Of a stretch of DNA of 57,977 nt, positions 16,751 to 25,970 are shown piece by piece. The stretch's first letter is position 1. Each line of letters opens with the position of its first letter. A program made the position numbers and the translations under genes. Under the pieces are notes generated by a model that was given only the letters and a program-made list of their open reading frames with translations, did no database searches and was not told the DNA's origin. Origin of the DNA: Balneolales bacterium (GTDB taxonomy: Bacteria > Bacteroidota > Rhodothermia > Balneolales > Natronogracilivirgulaceae); NCBI GenBank assembly GCA_007134845.1, contig SLKA01000095.1:1-57977 (forward strand), given 5' to 3'.

Positions 16751-17947
16751 ATGAACAAGCCTCATTCAATGAACTCATCCCGTCATTTTGACTTTATCAT
16801 AGCAGGAGCAGGTGCTGCCGGGCTCAGTCTGATCTGGAATTTTCTTAGTGCAGATGAGCTGAAGGAGAAGAGCATCCTTCTGGCTGACCGGGTTCTGAAG
16901 CCGGTTCGTGATAAAACCTGGTGTTTCTGGGACGATAAACAGCACAAGTTTGGTGATCTCATCTTTCACTCCTGGGAATCACTTGAGGTCAGGGCGCTTG
17001 GCGCCATATTCTCCGAAAAGCTGAATGACTATCGCTATCACTGTGTAAAAAGTGACGATTATGCTGAAAAAATCCTTGAAATAGCACGAAAATCACCGAA
17101 TGTAACGCTGTTGGAAACAGATATACAGGAATTTGGTTATGAGGATGGACGGGCAGTCATGCGGTCGTCGGAGGGCTTGTTTACTGCCGGACACATATTC
17201 CAGAGTGCGCTGCGTCCGCCGGGCTTCCAAAAGCTGAAGCTGGATGTATCCCTCCTTCAGCATTTTACCGGATGGCATATTCACACGAACGAACCGGTTT
17301 TTGATCCCGCCAAAGCCACTTTCATGGATTTTGACGTCCCGCAGGGCAACGGAGTTACGTTTGTGTATGTTCTGCCGTTCAACAGGCATGAAGCACTGGT
17401 GGAGTACACCCTGTTTTCAGAAGAGCTCATTACTGATGAGGAGTATGAAATAGGTCTTAAAAACTACATTGATGAGCGGCTGGGGCTGTCTTCAGGTCAG
17501 TACGCGATCACATATACCGAGAAGGGTGTGATTCCGATGGAGGACCGCCGGTATCCAGCGCAGTATTGTCGGCGGGTATGGAATGTGGGTACGATGGGCG
17601 GTCTCACCAAGCCATCGACCGGCTACACGTTCACCCGGATTCAGCAGCACAGCGCCGAAATAACCCGCGCTCTTGTGCAAGGAGCGCAGCCATCATCCCG
17701 GGCCATGTCGCCTTATCGTTTCCGGGTGTATGACATGATGTTGCTCTACAATCTGCACCGACACCCTGACACGTCCATCAGGATTTTTCACGATCTGTTT
17801 CTCAAAAACAGGTTCGACAGGATCCTGCAGTTTCTGGAAGAGAAGACACGATTCCACCAGGAACTGAAAATCATGTCATCTGTGCCATGGCTGCCGTTTT
17901 TCAGGGCAATTTATAAGATGAAGCACCGGATTTTTACCGGAGCGTGA
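16751..17947 (+). CDS. crtY: Lycopene beta-cyclase (CrtY type)
   Basis: A flavoprotein that closes the ends of lycopene to beta-ionone rings on the way to beta-carotene and xanthophylls. It has the dinucleotide-binding 'FIIAGAGAAGLSL' at residues 14-26, the 'DKTWCFWDD' motif near residue 56, and 'PSTGYTF' near residue 290, all hallmarks of the CrtY/CrtL family. The length of 398 residues fits. No other carotenoid gene flanks it, so the rest of the pathway must lie elsewhere; dxs, which supplies isoprenoid precursors, is 11 kb away. It suggests an orange or red pigmented organism. ATG 16751 is used; ATG 16769 is also possible. Confidence 0.92.
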   Translation: MNKPHSMNSSRHFDFIIAGAGAAGLSLIWNFLSADELKEKSILLADRVLKPVRDKTWCFWDDKQHKFGDLIFHSWESLEVRALGAIFSEKLNDYRYHCVKSDDYAEKILEIARKSPNVTLLETDIQEFGYEDGRAVMRSSEGLFTAGHIFQSALRPPGFQKLKLDVSLLQHFTGWHIHTNEPVFDPAKATFMDFDVPQGNGVTFVYVLPFNRHEALVEYTLFSEELITDEEYEIGLKNYIDERLGLSSGQYAITYTEKGVIPMEDRRYPAQYCRRVWNVGTMGGLTKPSTGYTFTRIQQHSAEITRALVQGAQPSSRAMSPYRFRVYDMMLLYNLHRHPDTSIRIFHDLFLKNRFDRILQFLEEKTRFHQELKIMSSVPWLPFFRAIYKMKHRIFTGA

Positions 17948-18030
17948 ACATCCATAAACCGGATTGTGTGCACCGGGCGGGACGGCCACGGCGGCTGATC
18001 CGGCCATATTGCACTTTAATGGAGCGTGTC

Positions 18031-19107
18031 TCAATCCAGGGGTAACATCATCTGCTGCCCCTCGATGGAGGTGCCGTCATCCCGCAGGAATCCCGACACG
18101 GTGACACCTGCCAGCCGTACTTTACGCTCACCGGCCTCGGTTTCATGAAGCAGTCGAACCGCGAGTTCCGTGATTTCTCCGGCGTCTGATACGGGATAGC
18201 CGGGCGTGAAGCTTCGGGTAATGCTTTCGAAATTGTCATACCGCAGTTTAAGGGTGACGGTCCGGGCTTCCGCCGCCTCTCTTTTCAAACGGTCCACGAC
18301 TTTATCGCTTAGGTTTGCGAGGAAGCTTGCAAGCCACTCAATGGAATCCACATCCTCCTCAAATGTTTTTTCTTTTCCGATTGATTTCGGGATGCGTTCG
18401 GTGCGGACCGGCCGGTCGTCAATGGCCCGGGCGATGTTGTAGTAAAAGGTTCCAACTTTGCCGAAATGCTTGTTCAGATCCCATTTGGACCATGTTCGCA
18501 GATCGCCGCCGTTATGAATGCCGAATCGGTGCATTTTCGCTTCGGTTGCCTTACCGATTCCGTGGAACTTTCCGATCGGAAGCCTTGCAATAAAATCGAG
18601 GGCTTTTCCGGGGGTGATGAGTGCGAGTCCGTCCGGTTTTCGAAGGTCGGAGGCGATTTTGGCGAGAAATTTGTTGAACGAAACACCGGCCGATGCGGTG
18701 AGTCTGGTCTTCGTCCGTATTTTCTGCTTGATTTCACGGGCAATCAGGGTTGCTGACGGGTTGCCGGTCTTGTTTTCAGTGACATCCAGATAAGCTTCAT
18801 CAAGCGAGAGCGGCTCCACCATATCCGTGTACTGATGGAAAATTTCGCGAATATCCAGGGAGACACTTTTATAGATATCGAATCTTGGCCGGATGAATAT
18901 AATATCCGGACAAAGCCTCAGCGCGTGCGCGGCCGGCATGGCGGAGCGGATGCCGAATTTTCGAGCTTCATAGCTCGCTGCGGCAACCACACCCCGGCCC
19001 TGCGGAGACCCGCCCACAGCCACCGGCCTGCCCTGCAGCGTCGGCTCGTCCCGCTGCTCCACCGATGCATAAAAGGCATCCATGTCAACATGTATGATTT
19101 TTCTCAT
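18031..19107 (-). CDS. dinB: DNA polymerase IV (Y-family translesion polymerase)
   Basis: It copies past damaged bases at low fidelity. Catalytic acidic residues are in 'VDMDAFYASVE' (residues 5-15) and 'LDEAYLDVT' (about 102-110). The helix-hairpin-helix region with 'KFHGIGKATEAKM' is near residue 180, and the little-finger domain follows. The C-terminus 'GQQMMLPLD' resembles a beta-clamp binding peptide. The length of 358 residues is standard. It is divergent from a small membrane protein gene and convergent with crtY across 83 nt. No SOS box can be named with confidence. Confidence 0.95.
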   Translation of the reverse strand: MRKIIHVDMDAFYASVEQRDEPTLQGRPVAVGGSPQGRGVVAAASYEARKFGIRSAMPAAHALRLCPDIIFIRPRFDIYKSVSLDIREIFHQYTDMVEPLSLDEAYLDVTENKTGNPSATLIAREIKQKIRTKTRLTASAGVSFNKFLAKIASDLRKPDGLALITPGKALDFIARLPIGKFHGIGKATEAKMHRFGIHNGGDLRTWSKWDLNKHFGKVGTFYYNIARAIDDRPVRTERIPKSIGKEKTFEEDVDSIEWLASFLANLSDKVVDRLKREAAEARTVTLKLRYDNFESITRSFTPGYPVSDAGEITELAVRLLHETEAGERKVRLAGVTVSGFLRDDGTSIEGQQMMLPLD

Positions 19108-19208
19108 GTGTGCTGACTCCGCGTAAATCCGGAAAAATTTGTATCTTTAGCGACTTTTGAGAATCACCAGCTCCTTAACAAATAAATTACAGAATTTAAA
19201 CCGGTTTT

Positions 19209-19454
19209 ATGATGGGCACATTTGTGACGCTGCTTTTTATTGGAATTGTAGTGGGATGGATCTACAAGGGACTAGTCGGCGGATCGGGTCCGGTACTTAT
19301 TGTGTGCATGGCTTTTGCTGTGCTGGGTGCCCTGGCTGGCGGTCTCATATTCCTCTTCACCGGGCTGGGCGGTGAACTTGCAGCCGGCCTGCTCGCCTCT
19401 TTTCTGGTTCTTGTTGCCGCCGACGTTCTGAGTCGTGAAGTTGCACACGAGTAA
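19209..19454 (+). CDS. Small membrane protein, GlsB/YeaQ-like
   Basis: An 81-residue protein made of three hydrophobic segments (about residues 3-20, 28-50 and 56-74) rich in Gly, Ala, Leu and Val, with short charged ends. The spacing and the 'GWIYKGLVGGSG' entry resemble YeaQ/GlsB transglycosylase-associated small membrane proteins, but the match is loose. It lies 101 nt from divergent dinB. Function is unknown; a stress-related membrane role is only suggested by the family. Confidence 0.6.
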   Translation: MMGTFVTLLFIGIVVGWIYKGLVGGSGPVLIVCMAFAVLGALAGGLIFLFTGLGGELAAGLLASFLVLVAADVLSREVAHE

Positions 19455-19510
19455 GTCCGGGTGATGCCGTCGGGCGTTTGGCGTCCCGGAACCTGTACAG
19501 GGTCTTGGAA

Positions 19511-20932
19511 CTAAACCATTTTCAATGCCCGAAGCAGTTTTTCCAGTGATTTTTTGGCATCACCAAAAAACAGGTAGCTGTTATCGCTGTAAAAAAGCTG
19601 ATTGTCAATGCCGGCATAACCGGGATTCAGGCTGCGTTTGAATATCACTACAGATCGAGCCTGATCCACATTCAGAATCGGCATGCCGTAAATCGGGCTG
19701 GCGGTATCACTCCGTGCATCTGGATTCACGACATCGTTGGCACCGATGACAAGTACAACATCGGTTCTGGCGAATTCCTTGTTAATTTCATCCATGTCAT
19801 AGAGCTGCGGATAGGGGACATTGGCTTCGGCCAGCAGCACATTCATATGACCGGGCATGCGTCCCGCCACCGGATGAATCCCGTACCGGACATCTACGTT
19901 TTTAGATTCGAGAAAATCAGCCACTTCCCGCACAATGTGTTGCGCCTGGGCGACGGCCAAGCCGTATCCCGGTACGATGACCACGCGTTTGGCGTAGACC
20001 GTCATCACGGCAAGGTCATGTGCAGTCACTTCCCTGACCGTTTTTCCGTTCTCCTGAACGACATTGCCAACCCCGCCGTCTGCGGTTCCAAACGCACCAA
20101 AAATCACATGTGACAGCGGACGATTCATCGCCTTGCACATGATCAGGGTCAGTATCATTCCGGCGGCACCCACCAGGGTTCCACTCACGATCAGAAGATT
20201 GTTATCAAGTACAAAACCCGTAGCAGATGCTGCGAGTCCCGTGAGTGAGTTGAGAAGGGAGATCACCACGGGCATATCAGCACCCCCGATCGGCAAAACC
20301 ATCAAAATGCCCAGCAGGAATGCGAGTCCGGCTATGACAAGGTAGTATGCCGGATTGCCGGCATCCAGAAAAAACAACACCCCGAACACCAGAAAAAGGA
20401 TGAAAAGGAGCAGATTGACCAGCTTGTGCCCGGGATAGACGATCGGCGCACCGCCAATAATTCCCCTGAGCTTGCTGAAGGCGATCAGACTGCCCGTGAA
20501 GGTCATGGTGCCGATCAGCACCGAGATGATCATGGCTGCAAGCTCCTGCCCTGCAAACTGCTGGGGGGCGATCCGGAAATATTCACCGCTCGCAACCAGC
20601 GCCGATGCAGCGCCGCCGAAGCCGTTGAACATCGAGACCAGTTCCGGCATGGCTGTCATCTTCACTTTGCGTGCCAAAGTTACGCCGATGACCGATCCAA
20701 TGATGATTCCGGCGATGATATACCGGAATGAGATGATATTATGGTCAAACAGGGTGACCACGATACCGATGAGCATGCCGGCAGAAGCCATCTGATTGCC
20801 GGACCGGGCTGTGGCGGGGGAAGTGAGCTTTTTCAATCCGAGAATGAAAAGCGCCGATGCCAGCAGATAGGCCAGCTGTATCATACCCGGGACATAATCG
20901 GCAATTAATTCAGGCACAAGCGGATTCATCAC
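19511..20932 (-). CDS. pntB: NAD(P) transhydrogenase beta subunit
   Basis: The subunit carries most of the proton channel and the NADP(H)-binding dIII domain. Residues 1-290 are a run of hydrophobic helices. The C-terminal 180 residues form dIII, with 'VPGYGLAVAQAQHIVREV' near residue 318, 'GIHPVAGRMPGHMNVLLAEA' segments near 355, and 'GANDVVNPDA' near 395, which bind NADP(H). The gene overlaps pntAB by 4 nt and is the last of the three-gene operon. The enzyme uses the proton gradient to make NADPH from NADH. Confidence 0.96.
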   Translation of the reverse strand: MMNPLVPELIADYVPGMIQLAYLLASALFILGLKKLTSPATARSGNQMASAGMLIGIVVTLFDHNIISFRYIIAGIIIGSVIGVTLARKVKMTAMPELVSMFNGFGGAASALVASGEYFRIAPQQFAGQELAAMIISVLIGTMTFTGSLIAFSKLRGIIGGAPIVYPGHKLVNLLLFILFLVFGVLFFLDAGNPAYYLVIAGLAFLLGILMVLPIGGADMPVVISLLNSLTGLAASATGFVLDNNLLIVSGTLVGAAGMILTLIMCKAMNRPLSHVIFGAFGTADGGVGNVVQENGKTVREVTAHDLAVMTVYAKRVVIVPGYGLAVAQAQHIVREVADFLESKNVDVRYGIHPVAGRMPGHMNVLLAEANVPYPQLYDMDEINKEFARTDVVLVIGANDVVNPDARSDTASPIYGMPILNVDQARSVVIFKRSLNPGYAGIDNQLFYSDNSYLFFGDAKKSLEKLLRALKMV

Positions 20933-21216
20933 TCATCCTCCTTCTTTTTGAACATCTCAAGCATGCGGTCGGTGACCATAAAGCCCCCCACGACATTGAT
21001 GGTGGCAAATATGATGGCCAGAAAGCCTATATGGCATGTGATGACGCAACCGGTGTGACTTGCGACGATGAGCGCACCAACCAGGGTTATGCCGGATATG
21101 GCATTGGCCCCGGACATCAGCGGGGTGTGCAGGGTGGGCGGCACTTTCGATATCACTTCGAAACCGACAAAAGACGCCAGCACGAAGATGAAGAGATTCA
21201 TGATCAGTGTTTCCAT
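20929..21216 (-). CDS. pntAB: NAD(P) transhydrogenase alpha subunit, membrane part
   Basis: A 95-residue membrane subunit with three to four helices and the conserved 'GFEVISKVPPTLHTPLMSGANAISGI' region shown here in pieces of the family pattern. In this organism the alpha subunit is split into soluble (pntAA) and membrane (pntAB) parts, as in Rhodospirillum-type enzymes. ATG 21216 gives the typical N-terminus; a GTG at 21243 directly after the pntAA stop is an alternative. The stop overlaps pntB by 4 nt. Confidence 0.94.
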   Translation of the reverse strand: METLIMNLFIFVLASFVGFEVISKVPPTLHTPLMSGANAISGITLVGALIVASHTGCVITCHIGFLAIIFATINVVGGFMVTDRMLEMFKKKEDE

Positions 21217-21245
21217 AGATAGAAAGTCGACAGAAATATTCACTT

Positions 21246-22370
21246 TTAATTAAAAAGCAGCGGAGTGACCACCTTTCCATCATGGGTTATGGTCGCCCTT
21301 TGCGTGATTTCATCATCAAAATCAAGATGGATGCGACCATCCCTGGTCAGATGCATCAGCAGCGAATAAAGGGTTTTTGCATAGAGCTGCGATGCATGGA
21401 CCGGCATGGCTGCGGGGATATTGAGCGGTCCCCGTACGATGACTCCGTTATCGGTGAACAGATCCTCGCCCGGGCGGGTCAGTTCGCAGTTGCCGCCCTG
21501 TTCGGCAGCCAGGTCGACGATTACCGATCCGGCTGCCATATAGGAAACCATCTCTGACGTGATCAGAACAGGCGCCGGTTTGCCGGGTATCAAAGCCGTG
21601 GTGATCACGAGGTCGCTCTTGCTGATGTGCTTATGGAGCATGTTCCGTTGCGCATCCTGTGTTTCCGTGCTGAGTTCCCGGGCGTATCCGTCACTGGTTT
21701 CCGTGTCCTTTTCTTCCTGTGGAATATCGATGAACGCGGCGCCCAGGCTTTCTACTTGCTCCTTCACTGCCGGCCGAACATCAAAAGCTTCTACAACGGC
21801 ACCAAGGCGACGGGCCGTGGCGATAGCCTGCAGCCCGGCAACACCTGCCCCAAGAACCAATACTTTCGCAGGTGGAATGGTGCCGGCTGCAGTTACCAGC
21901 ATCGGGAGATATTTTCCCAGTGCATTGGCTCCTATAAGCACGGATTTATACCCGGCGATGGAGCTCATGGCGCTCAGGGCGTCCATGCTTTGCGCCCTGC
22001 TGATGCGCGGTAGCGCATCCATTCCAATGGCGGTAATTCCGGCATCCTGTAGCTTCCGGACAAGATCCCGATCGGAAAGTGCCCAAAGAAAGCATATCAG
22101 GATGGTGCCGGTTGTCATCATCCCGATTTCCTCGACATTTGGCTTCTGTACCTTGAGCACAACATCGGCATGCTGATAGAGTCCGGAAACTTCCGGCGCG
22201 ATCGTTGCACCGGCTTGTTCGTACATGTCATCAGTAAACGATGCCTGAATTCCGGCGCCCTTTTGGATTGTCACGCCAATTCCAGATGAGATCACCTGGG
22301 CAGCCACTGCCGGCGTAAGAGCAACCCGGGTTTCTCCACCAACCGTCTCTTTTGGAACGGCAATATTCAC
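21246..22370 (-). CDS. pntAA: NAD(P) transhydrogenase alpha subunit, NAD-binding part
   Basis: The soluble dI domain binds NAD(H) and passes hydride to dIII. Family features are the N-terminal 'VPKETVGGETRVALTP' (residues 4-19), the Rossmann motif 'VLVLGAGVAGLQAIATARRLGA' region near residue 170, and 'RPAVKEQVESLGA' near 200, as in alanine dehydrogenase relatives. The length of 374 residues fits the split-subunit form. It heads the pntAA-pntAB-pntB operon and is divergent from trxB across 216 nt, a neighbour that consumes the NADPH the enzyme makes. Confidence 0.96.
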   Translation of the reverse strand: MNIAVPKETVGGETRVALTPAVAAQVISSGIGVTIQKGAGIQASFTDDMYEQAGATIAPEVSGLYQHADVVLKVQKPNVEEIGMMTTGTILICFLWALSDRDLVRKLQDAGITAIGMDALPRISRAQSMDALSAMSSIAGYKSVLIGANALGKYLPMLVTAAGTIPPAKVLVLGAGVAGLQAIATARRLGAVVEAFDVRPAVKEQVESLGAAFIDIPQEEKDTETSDGYARELSTETQDAQRNMLHKHISKSDLVITTALIPGKPAPVLITSEMVSYMAAGSVIVDLAAEQGGNCELTRPGEDLFTDNGVIVRGPLNIPAAMPVHASQLYAKTLYSLLMHLTRDGRIHLDFDDEITQRATITHDGKVVTPLLFN

Positions 22371-22586
22371 AGTCCTTTATCTGTTGAATTTAAAGTAATT
22401 AAGAAAGCGCGAAACTTACGGAATTATGGGATGACAGAAAAGGGAGGAATATCAGCAGAAAATCTGTGCAACAGCTGCAGACAACCGAAAAAGGAAATTA
22501 TTTCCACACAGCGGAGTATTGTATTTTGATGAATATATCTATATTTTTATATATGAAAATCAAAACTATGATAAATTAAATTATTT

Positions 22587-23531
22587 ATGGATGATATTGC
22601 AGGAAAAACATTGGATGTGGTAATTATCGGCAGCGGTCCGGCCGGACTCACCGCAGCACTCTATGCCGCCAGGGCGGATCTTAAGCCGCTGGTACTGGAA
22701 GGTCCGGAACCGGGCGGACAGCTGACTACAACCACGGATGTGGAAAACTATCCGGGGTATCCGGAGGGTGTGCTCGGACCCAAAATGATGGAGGACTTTC
22801 GCAAGCAGGCCACCCGTTTCGGAGCTGATTGCCGCTGGGGCACCGTGTCGAATATCGATTTTGACAAGCAACCGTATAAAGTAACGATTGATGAAAAAAC
22901 AGAGATTTTTGGCAGGGCACTGATTGTGTCAACAGGCGCCTCGGCCAAATGGCTTGGCATAGAGAGCGAACAGCGGCTGCGCGGACATGGCGTTTCGGCA
23001 TGTGCAACATGCGACGGTGCTTTTTTTCGCGATCAGCATGTGGTCATTATCGGAGGCGGCGACACGGCCATGGAAGAGGCGCAGTTTCTCACAAAGTTTG
23101 CCAGCAAGGTGACGCTGCTCCATCGCCGTGACGAACTTCGCGCGTCAAAAATCATGCAAAAGCGTACGCTGGACAACCCCAAAGTGGAAGTGATGTGGAA
23201 CACGGTGCTGGAGGAGGTCCTGGGTGATAAATTGGTGGAAGGCGTCAAGGTGAAGAATGTGAAAAACGATGAAGTATCCACGCTCGATGACGTGACCGGA
23301 GTCTTTCTGGCAATCGGCCACAAGCCCAACACGGATCTGTTCAAAGGTGTGCTGGATATGGACGAAACCGGGTATATTCAGACCAAACCGAAAAGCACAT
23401 ACACCAATATGCCCGGTATTTTTGCAAGTGGCGATGCACAGGACAAGGACTACCGGCAGGCGGTGACCGCTGCAGGAACCGGTTGCATGGCGGCAATCGA
23501 TGCGGAACGCTGGCTGGCCGATCAGGAATAA
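22587..23531 (+). CDS. trxB: Thioredoxin reductase
   Basis: An NADPH-dependent flavoenzyme that keeps thioredoxin reduced. It has an FAD-binding 'IIGSGPAGLTAALYAAR' at residues 13-29, the redox-active pair C139-A-T-C142 in 'CATCDG', and the NADPH-binding 'GGGDTAMEEA' near residue 155. The C-terminal 'GIFASGDAQDKDYRQAVTAAG' closes the FAD site. The length of 314 residues is standard. It stands alone and is divergent from pntAA. The region before it is AT-rich (22540-22586), consistent with a promoter. Confidence 0.96.
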   Translation: MDDIAGKTLDVVIIGSGPAGLTAALYAARADLKPLVLEGPEPGGQLTTTTDVENYPGYPEGVLGPKMMEDFRKQATRFGADCRWGTVSNIDFDKQPYKVTIDEKTEIFGRALIVSTGASAKWLGIESEQRLRGHGVSACATCDGAFFRDQHVVIIGGGDTAMEEAQFLTKFASKVTLLHRRDELRASKIMQKRTLDNPKVEVMWNTVLEEVLGDKLVEGVKVKNVKNDEVSTLDDVTGVFLAIGHKPNTDLFKGVLDMDETGYIQTKPKSTYTNMPGIFASGDAQDKDYRQAVTAAGTGCMAAIDAERWLADQE

Positions 23532-23635
23532 AGCGGAAGCTGAGGTGGGGTGGCGCAGTACGTTTGGCACGATCAGACGAATCACCTGATATATCTCCTG
23601 AATTACAGGTGACGGATCATTGCAACACGCGCGCG

Positions 23636-24097
23636 TTAACGCAAGACCTCAAAATCGGCATCAATTTCATACGGATCGCGACCTTGGTTATCTTTGCGGG
23701 AGCCCGGTTGACCGTGCTGTCTGCCTTGCCTTGCACGTCTCCCGGTGCGGCTGCTTCCTGCGGCCCCCGTTGTATCGTCGTCATCATTTTCATCCGAAAG
23801 CTCATTTTCGAGATGACTCCGGGATCGCCTTGTGTATTCATCCGGGTACCGTTCAACCAGAATCCGGGCATCATGCACAAAAAAAGCAAATGCGGCTATC
23901 GTTGAGATGATCGGAGCCAGGGCAAAAGCCCCACCCACACCGACAACACCAAGTGTCAGTGGAATCTCGAGAAGCGTTTCGTCATTGCTGTTTTTCATGA
24001 TCATTCTGCGGACATTGCCCTCCTCGAGGATTTCCCGCGCTTTGTCGATCAGCTCCCTGCCGGAAGCCCGGAATTCTTCAATGACATCGTGTGCCAT
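23636..24097 (-). CDS. DUF4342 protein with basic/acidic C-terminal tail
   Basis: Residues 1 to about 90 match DUF4342: an N-terminal UBA-like helical part ('EEFRASGRELIDKAREILEEGNVRRMIMKN') in the usual layout, the 'LLEIPLTLGVVGVGGAFALAPI' hydrophobic segment, and a second short hydrophobic stretch. The rest is charged and low in complexity (DENDDDDTTGAAG, then Arg/Gly/Gln-rich). ATG 24097 is chosen because AAGGAG lies 8 nt before it on the minus strand; an upstream in-frame start has no such site. The molecular function of DUF4342 is unknown. It is convergent with trxB. Confidence 0.8.
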   Translation of the reverse strand: MAHDVIEEFRASGRELIDKAREILEEGNVRRMIMKNSNDETLLEIPLTLGVVGVGGAFALAPIISTIAAFAFFVHDARILVERYPDEYTRRSRSHLENELSDENDDDDTTGAAGSSRTGRRARQGRQHGQPGSRKDNQGRDPYEIDADFEVLR

Positions 24098-24315
24098 GGT
24101 GTCGCTCCTTTCCATTCGATTTATGTTTTGCCGGTATATCTGTTTTGCCGGTAGAAGATGCGTGATTGTCAATTGAGGCTGCTATCCGGGGTGGAACCCG
24201 TGTTGCCTTAGGTTGTACGATGTTTTCGGGTTAATGGTTCCAAAATGTTTGCTAAAAGCACATACTGTCCTCCAGTGTGTAAGGATGAGCGGCTTCCCTT
24301 GTCTGATACGAAAAC

Positions 24316-24324
24316 AAAGGAGGT
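24316..24324 (+). promoter_or_regulatory. Strong Shine-Dalgarno before comM/yifB
   Basis: AAAGGAGGT stands 8 nt before ATG 24333, the most complete ribosome binding site noticed in the window, and fixes the start of the comM gene. Confidence 0.85.
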
Positions 24325-24332
24325 AAAGATAC

Positions 24333-25868
24333 ATGCTGGCACACGCTTATTGCGCTTCGACATTCGGTGTGGATGCACATCTTATTGATGTGGAAACCAA
24401 TGCAGTGAACGGATTGCCCCAGTATTTTCTTGTCGGGCTGCCGGACCGCGCCATCAGTGAGTCGCGCGACCGCATAGAAGCAGCGGTCAGTAACAGCGGA
24501 TTTGAAATGCCGCGGGGGCGGATTACCGTGAATCTGGCACCGGCCAACCTTCCGAAAGAGGGGAGTTCGTTTGACCTGCCGATAGCGGTCGGACTGCTGG
24601 CCATGTCGGGTCAGATCAAATCAGACAGACTGAATGAAACAATGATTCTGGGAGAGCTTGCACTGGATGGGACACTGCGTCCGGTTAAGGGTATACTTCC
24701 CGTAACTGTGGAGGCGAAAAGCCGCGGTCTGAAGCAGGTGATCGTGCCGGTTGCGAATGTAAAGGAGGCTGCTGTGGTTTCCGGGGTGGATGTATACGGT
24801 TTTTCGCATTTGACCCAGGTGACGAACTGGCTGAACGGCGCACTTAACGCGGAGCCGGTCAGGGTGGATATGGACGCTCTGTTCCGGCACGAGCAGCTCG
24901 ACACGGTTCTTGACTTCAGTGATGTGCGCGGACAGGAAAACGTCAAGCGCTCAATGGAGGTGGCGGCTGCGGGTGGACATAATATTATAATGGTCGGTCC
25001 GCCGGGATCGGGCAAGACCATGATCGCCCGGCGCCTACCCTCCATATTGCCACCGCTGTCGCTTGATGAAGCGCTTGAAACGACACGCATTCATTCGGTT
25101 GCGGGCATGTTGACCAACGGATCCTCGTTGGTGGTCCGTCGTCCGTTTCGTGCCCCGCACCATTCTATCTCGGATGCCGCTCTTGTCGGAGGAGGGAGCA
25201 TTCCGCGTCCGGGTGAAATATCGCTTGCACACAACGGAGTGCTGTTTCTGGATGAACTTCCGGAATTTCGGAGAAGTGCGCTTGAGGTGCTGCGCCAACC
25301 GCTGGAAGACGGGGAACTAACGCTGGCCCGGGCGCGCCTAAGCGTGACCTACCCGTCACGCATCATGCTGGTGGCATCCATGAATCCATCTCCCGGAGGA
25401 GACTGGTACGATCCTTCTAATCCTTCATCCGCCTCACCCGATGAGGTTCAGCGTTACATGGGAAAAGTAAGCGGTCCTTTGATGGACCGGATCGATATCC
25501 ATGTGGAAGTGCACAAGGTCAACTACGAAGAACTTTCGGTTCCGGCAGCGTCGGAAGCATCGGATACGATACGTGAGCGGGTGATAATGGCGCGTGAACG
25601 TCAGAAAAGGCGTTTTGAGAAGGTGTCACATGTATTCAATAACGCCCAGATGAATACCCGGATGGTGCGAAGGGCGTGTGTAATAGATGCGGCAGGTGCC
25701 GGCCTGCTGAAAAAAGCAATGAACAGGCTCCGGTTGTCTGCCAGGGCTTATGACCGGATTCTCAAGGTCTCCCGCACGATTGCGGATCTGGATGGAAGCG
25801 ACCGGATCAGAGCGCACCATATTGGCGAGGCGGTCCAGTACCGGTCACTTGACCGGGAGCAGCTGTAA
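24333..25868 (+). CDS. comM: ComM/YifB-family AAA+ helicase
   Basis: An Mg-chelatase-like AAA+ ATPase; in naturally transformable bacteria ComM is a hexameric helicase that extends recombination branches of incoming DNA. It has the N-terminal Lon-like domain (residues 1-170, 'GLPDRAISESRDRI'), Walker A 'GPPGSGKTM' near residue 223, Walker B 'LFLDELPEF' near residue 307, and the C-terminal Mg-chelatase domain with 'LSARAYDRILKVSRTIADL'. The length of 511 residues is standard. It is widespread also in non-competent bacteria, so natural transformation cannot be concluded. Confidence 0.94.
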   Translation: MLAHAYCASTFGVDAHLIDVETNAVNGLPQYFLVGLPDRAISESRDRIEAAVSNSGFEMPRGRITVNLAPANLPKEGSSFDLPIAVGLLAMSGQIKSDRLNETMILGELALDGTLRPVKGILPVTVEAKSRGLKQVIVPVANVKEAAVVSGVDVYGFSHLTQVTNWLNGALNAEPVRVDMDALFRHEQLDTVLDFSDVRGQENVKRSMEVAAAGGHNIIMVGPPGSGKTMIARRLPSILPPLSLDEALETTRIHSVAGMLTNGSSLVVRRPFRAPHHSISDAALVGGGSIPRPGEISLAHNGVLFLDELPEFRRSALEVLRQPLEDGELTLARARLSVTYPSRIMLVASMNPSPGGDWYDPSNPSSASPDEVQRYMGKVSGPLMDRIDIHVEVHKVNYEELSVPAASEASDTIRERVIMARERQKRRFEKVSHVFNNAQMNTRMVRRACVIDAAGAGLLKKAMNRLRLSARAYDRILKVSRTIADLDGSDRIRAHHIGEAVQYRSLDREQL

Positions 25869-25970
25869 TATCAATTCATCGCGATGCAGAGAGAATGGCA
25901 TTCTGCTGTGTGCCGGCAGTTTTGAGCATGAAAACTGGTAATGAAAACAGGCAATTCAACCAACCAAATA

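Noticed and set aside
23582-23612. Hairpin TCACCTG/CAGGTGA between trxB and the DUF4342 gene as terminator
   Set aside because: The loop is 17 nt and no T-run follows on either strand.
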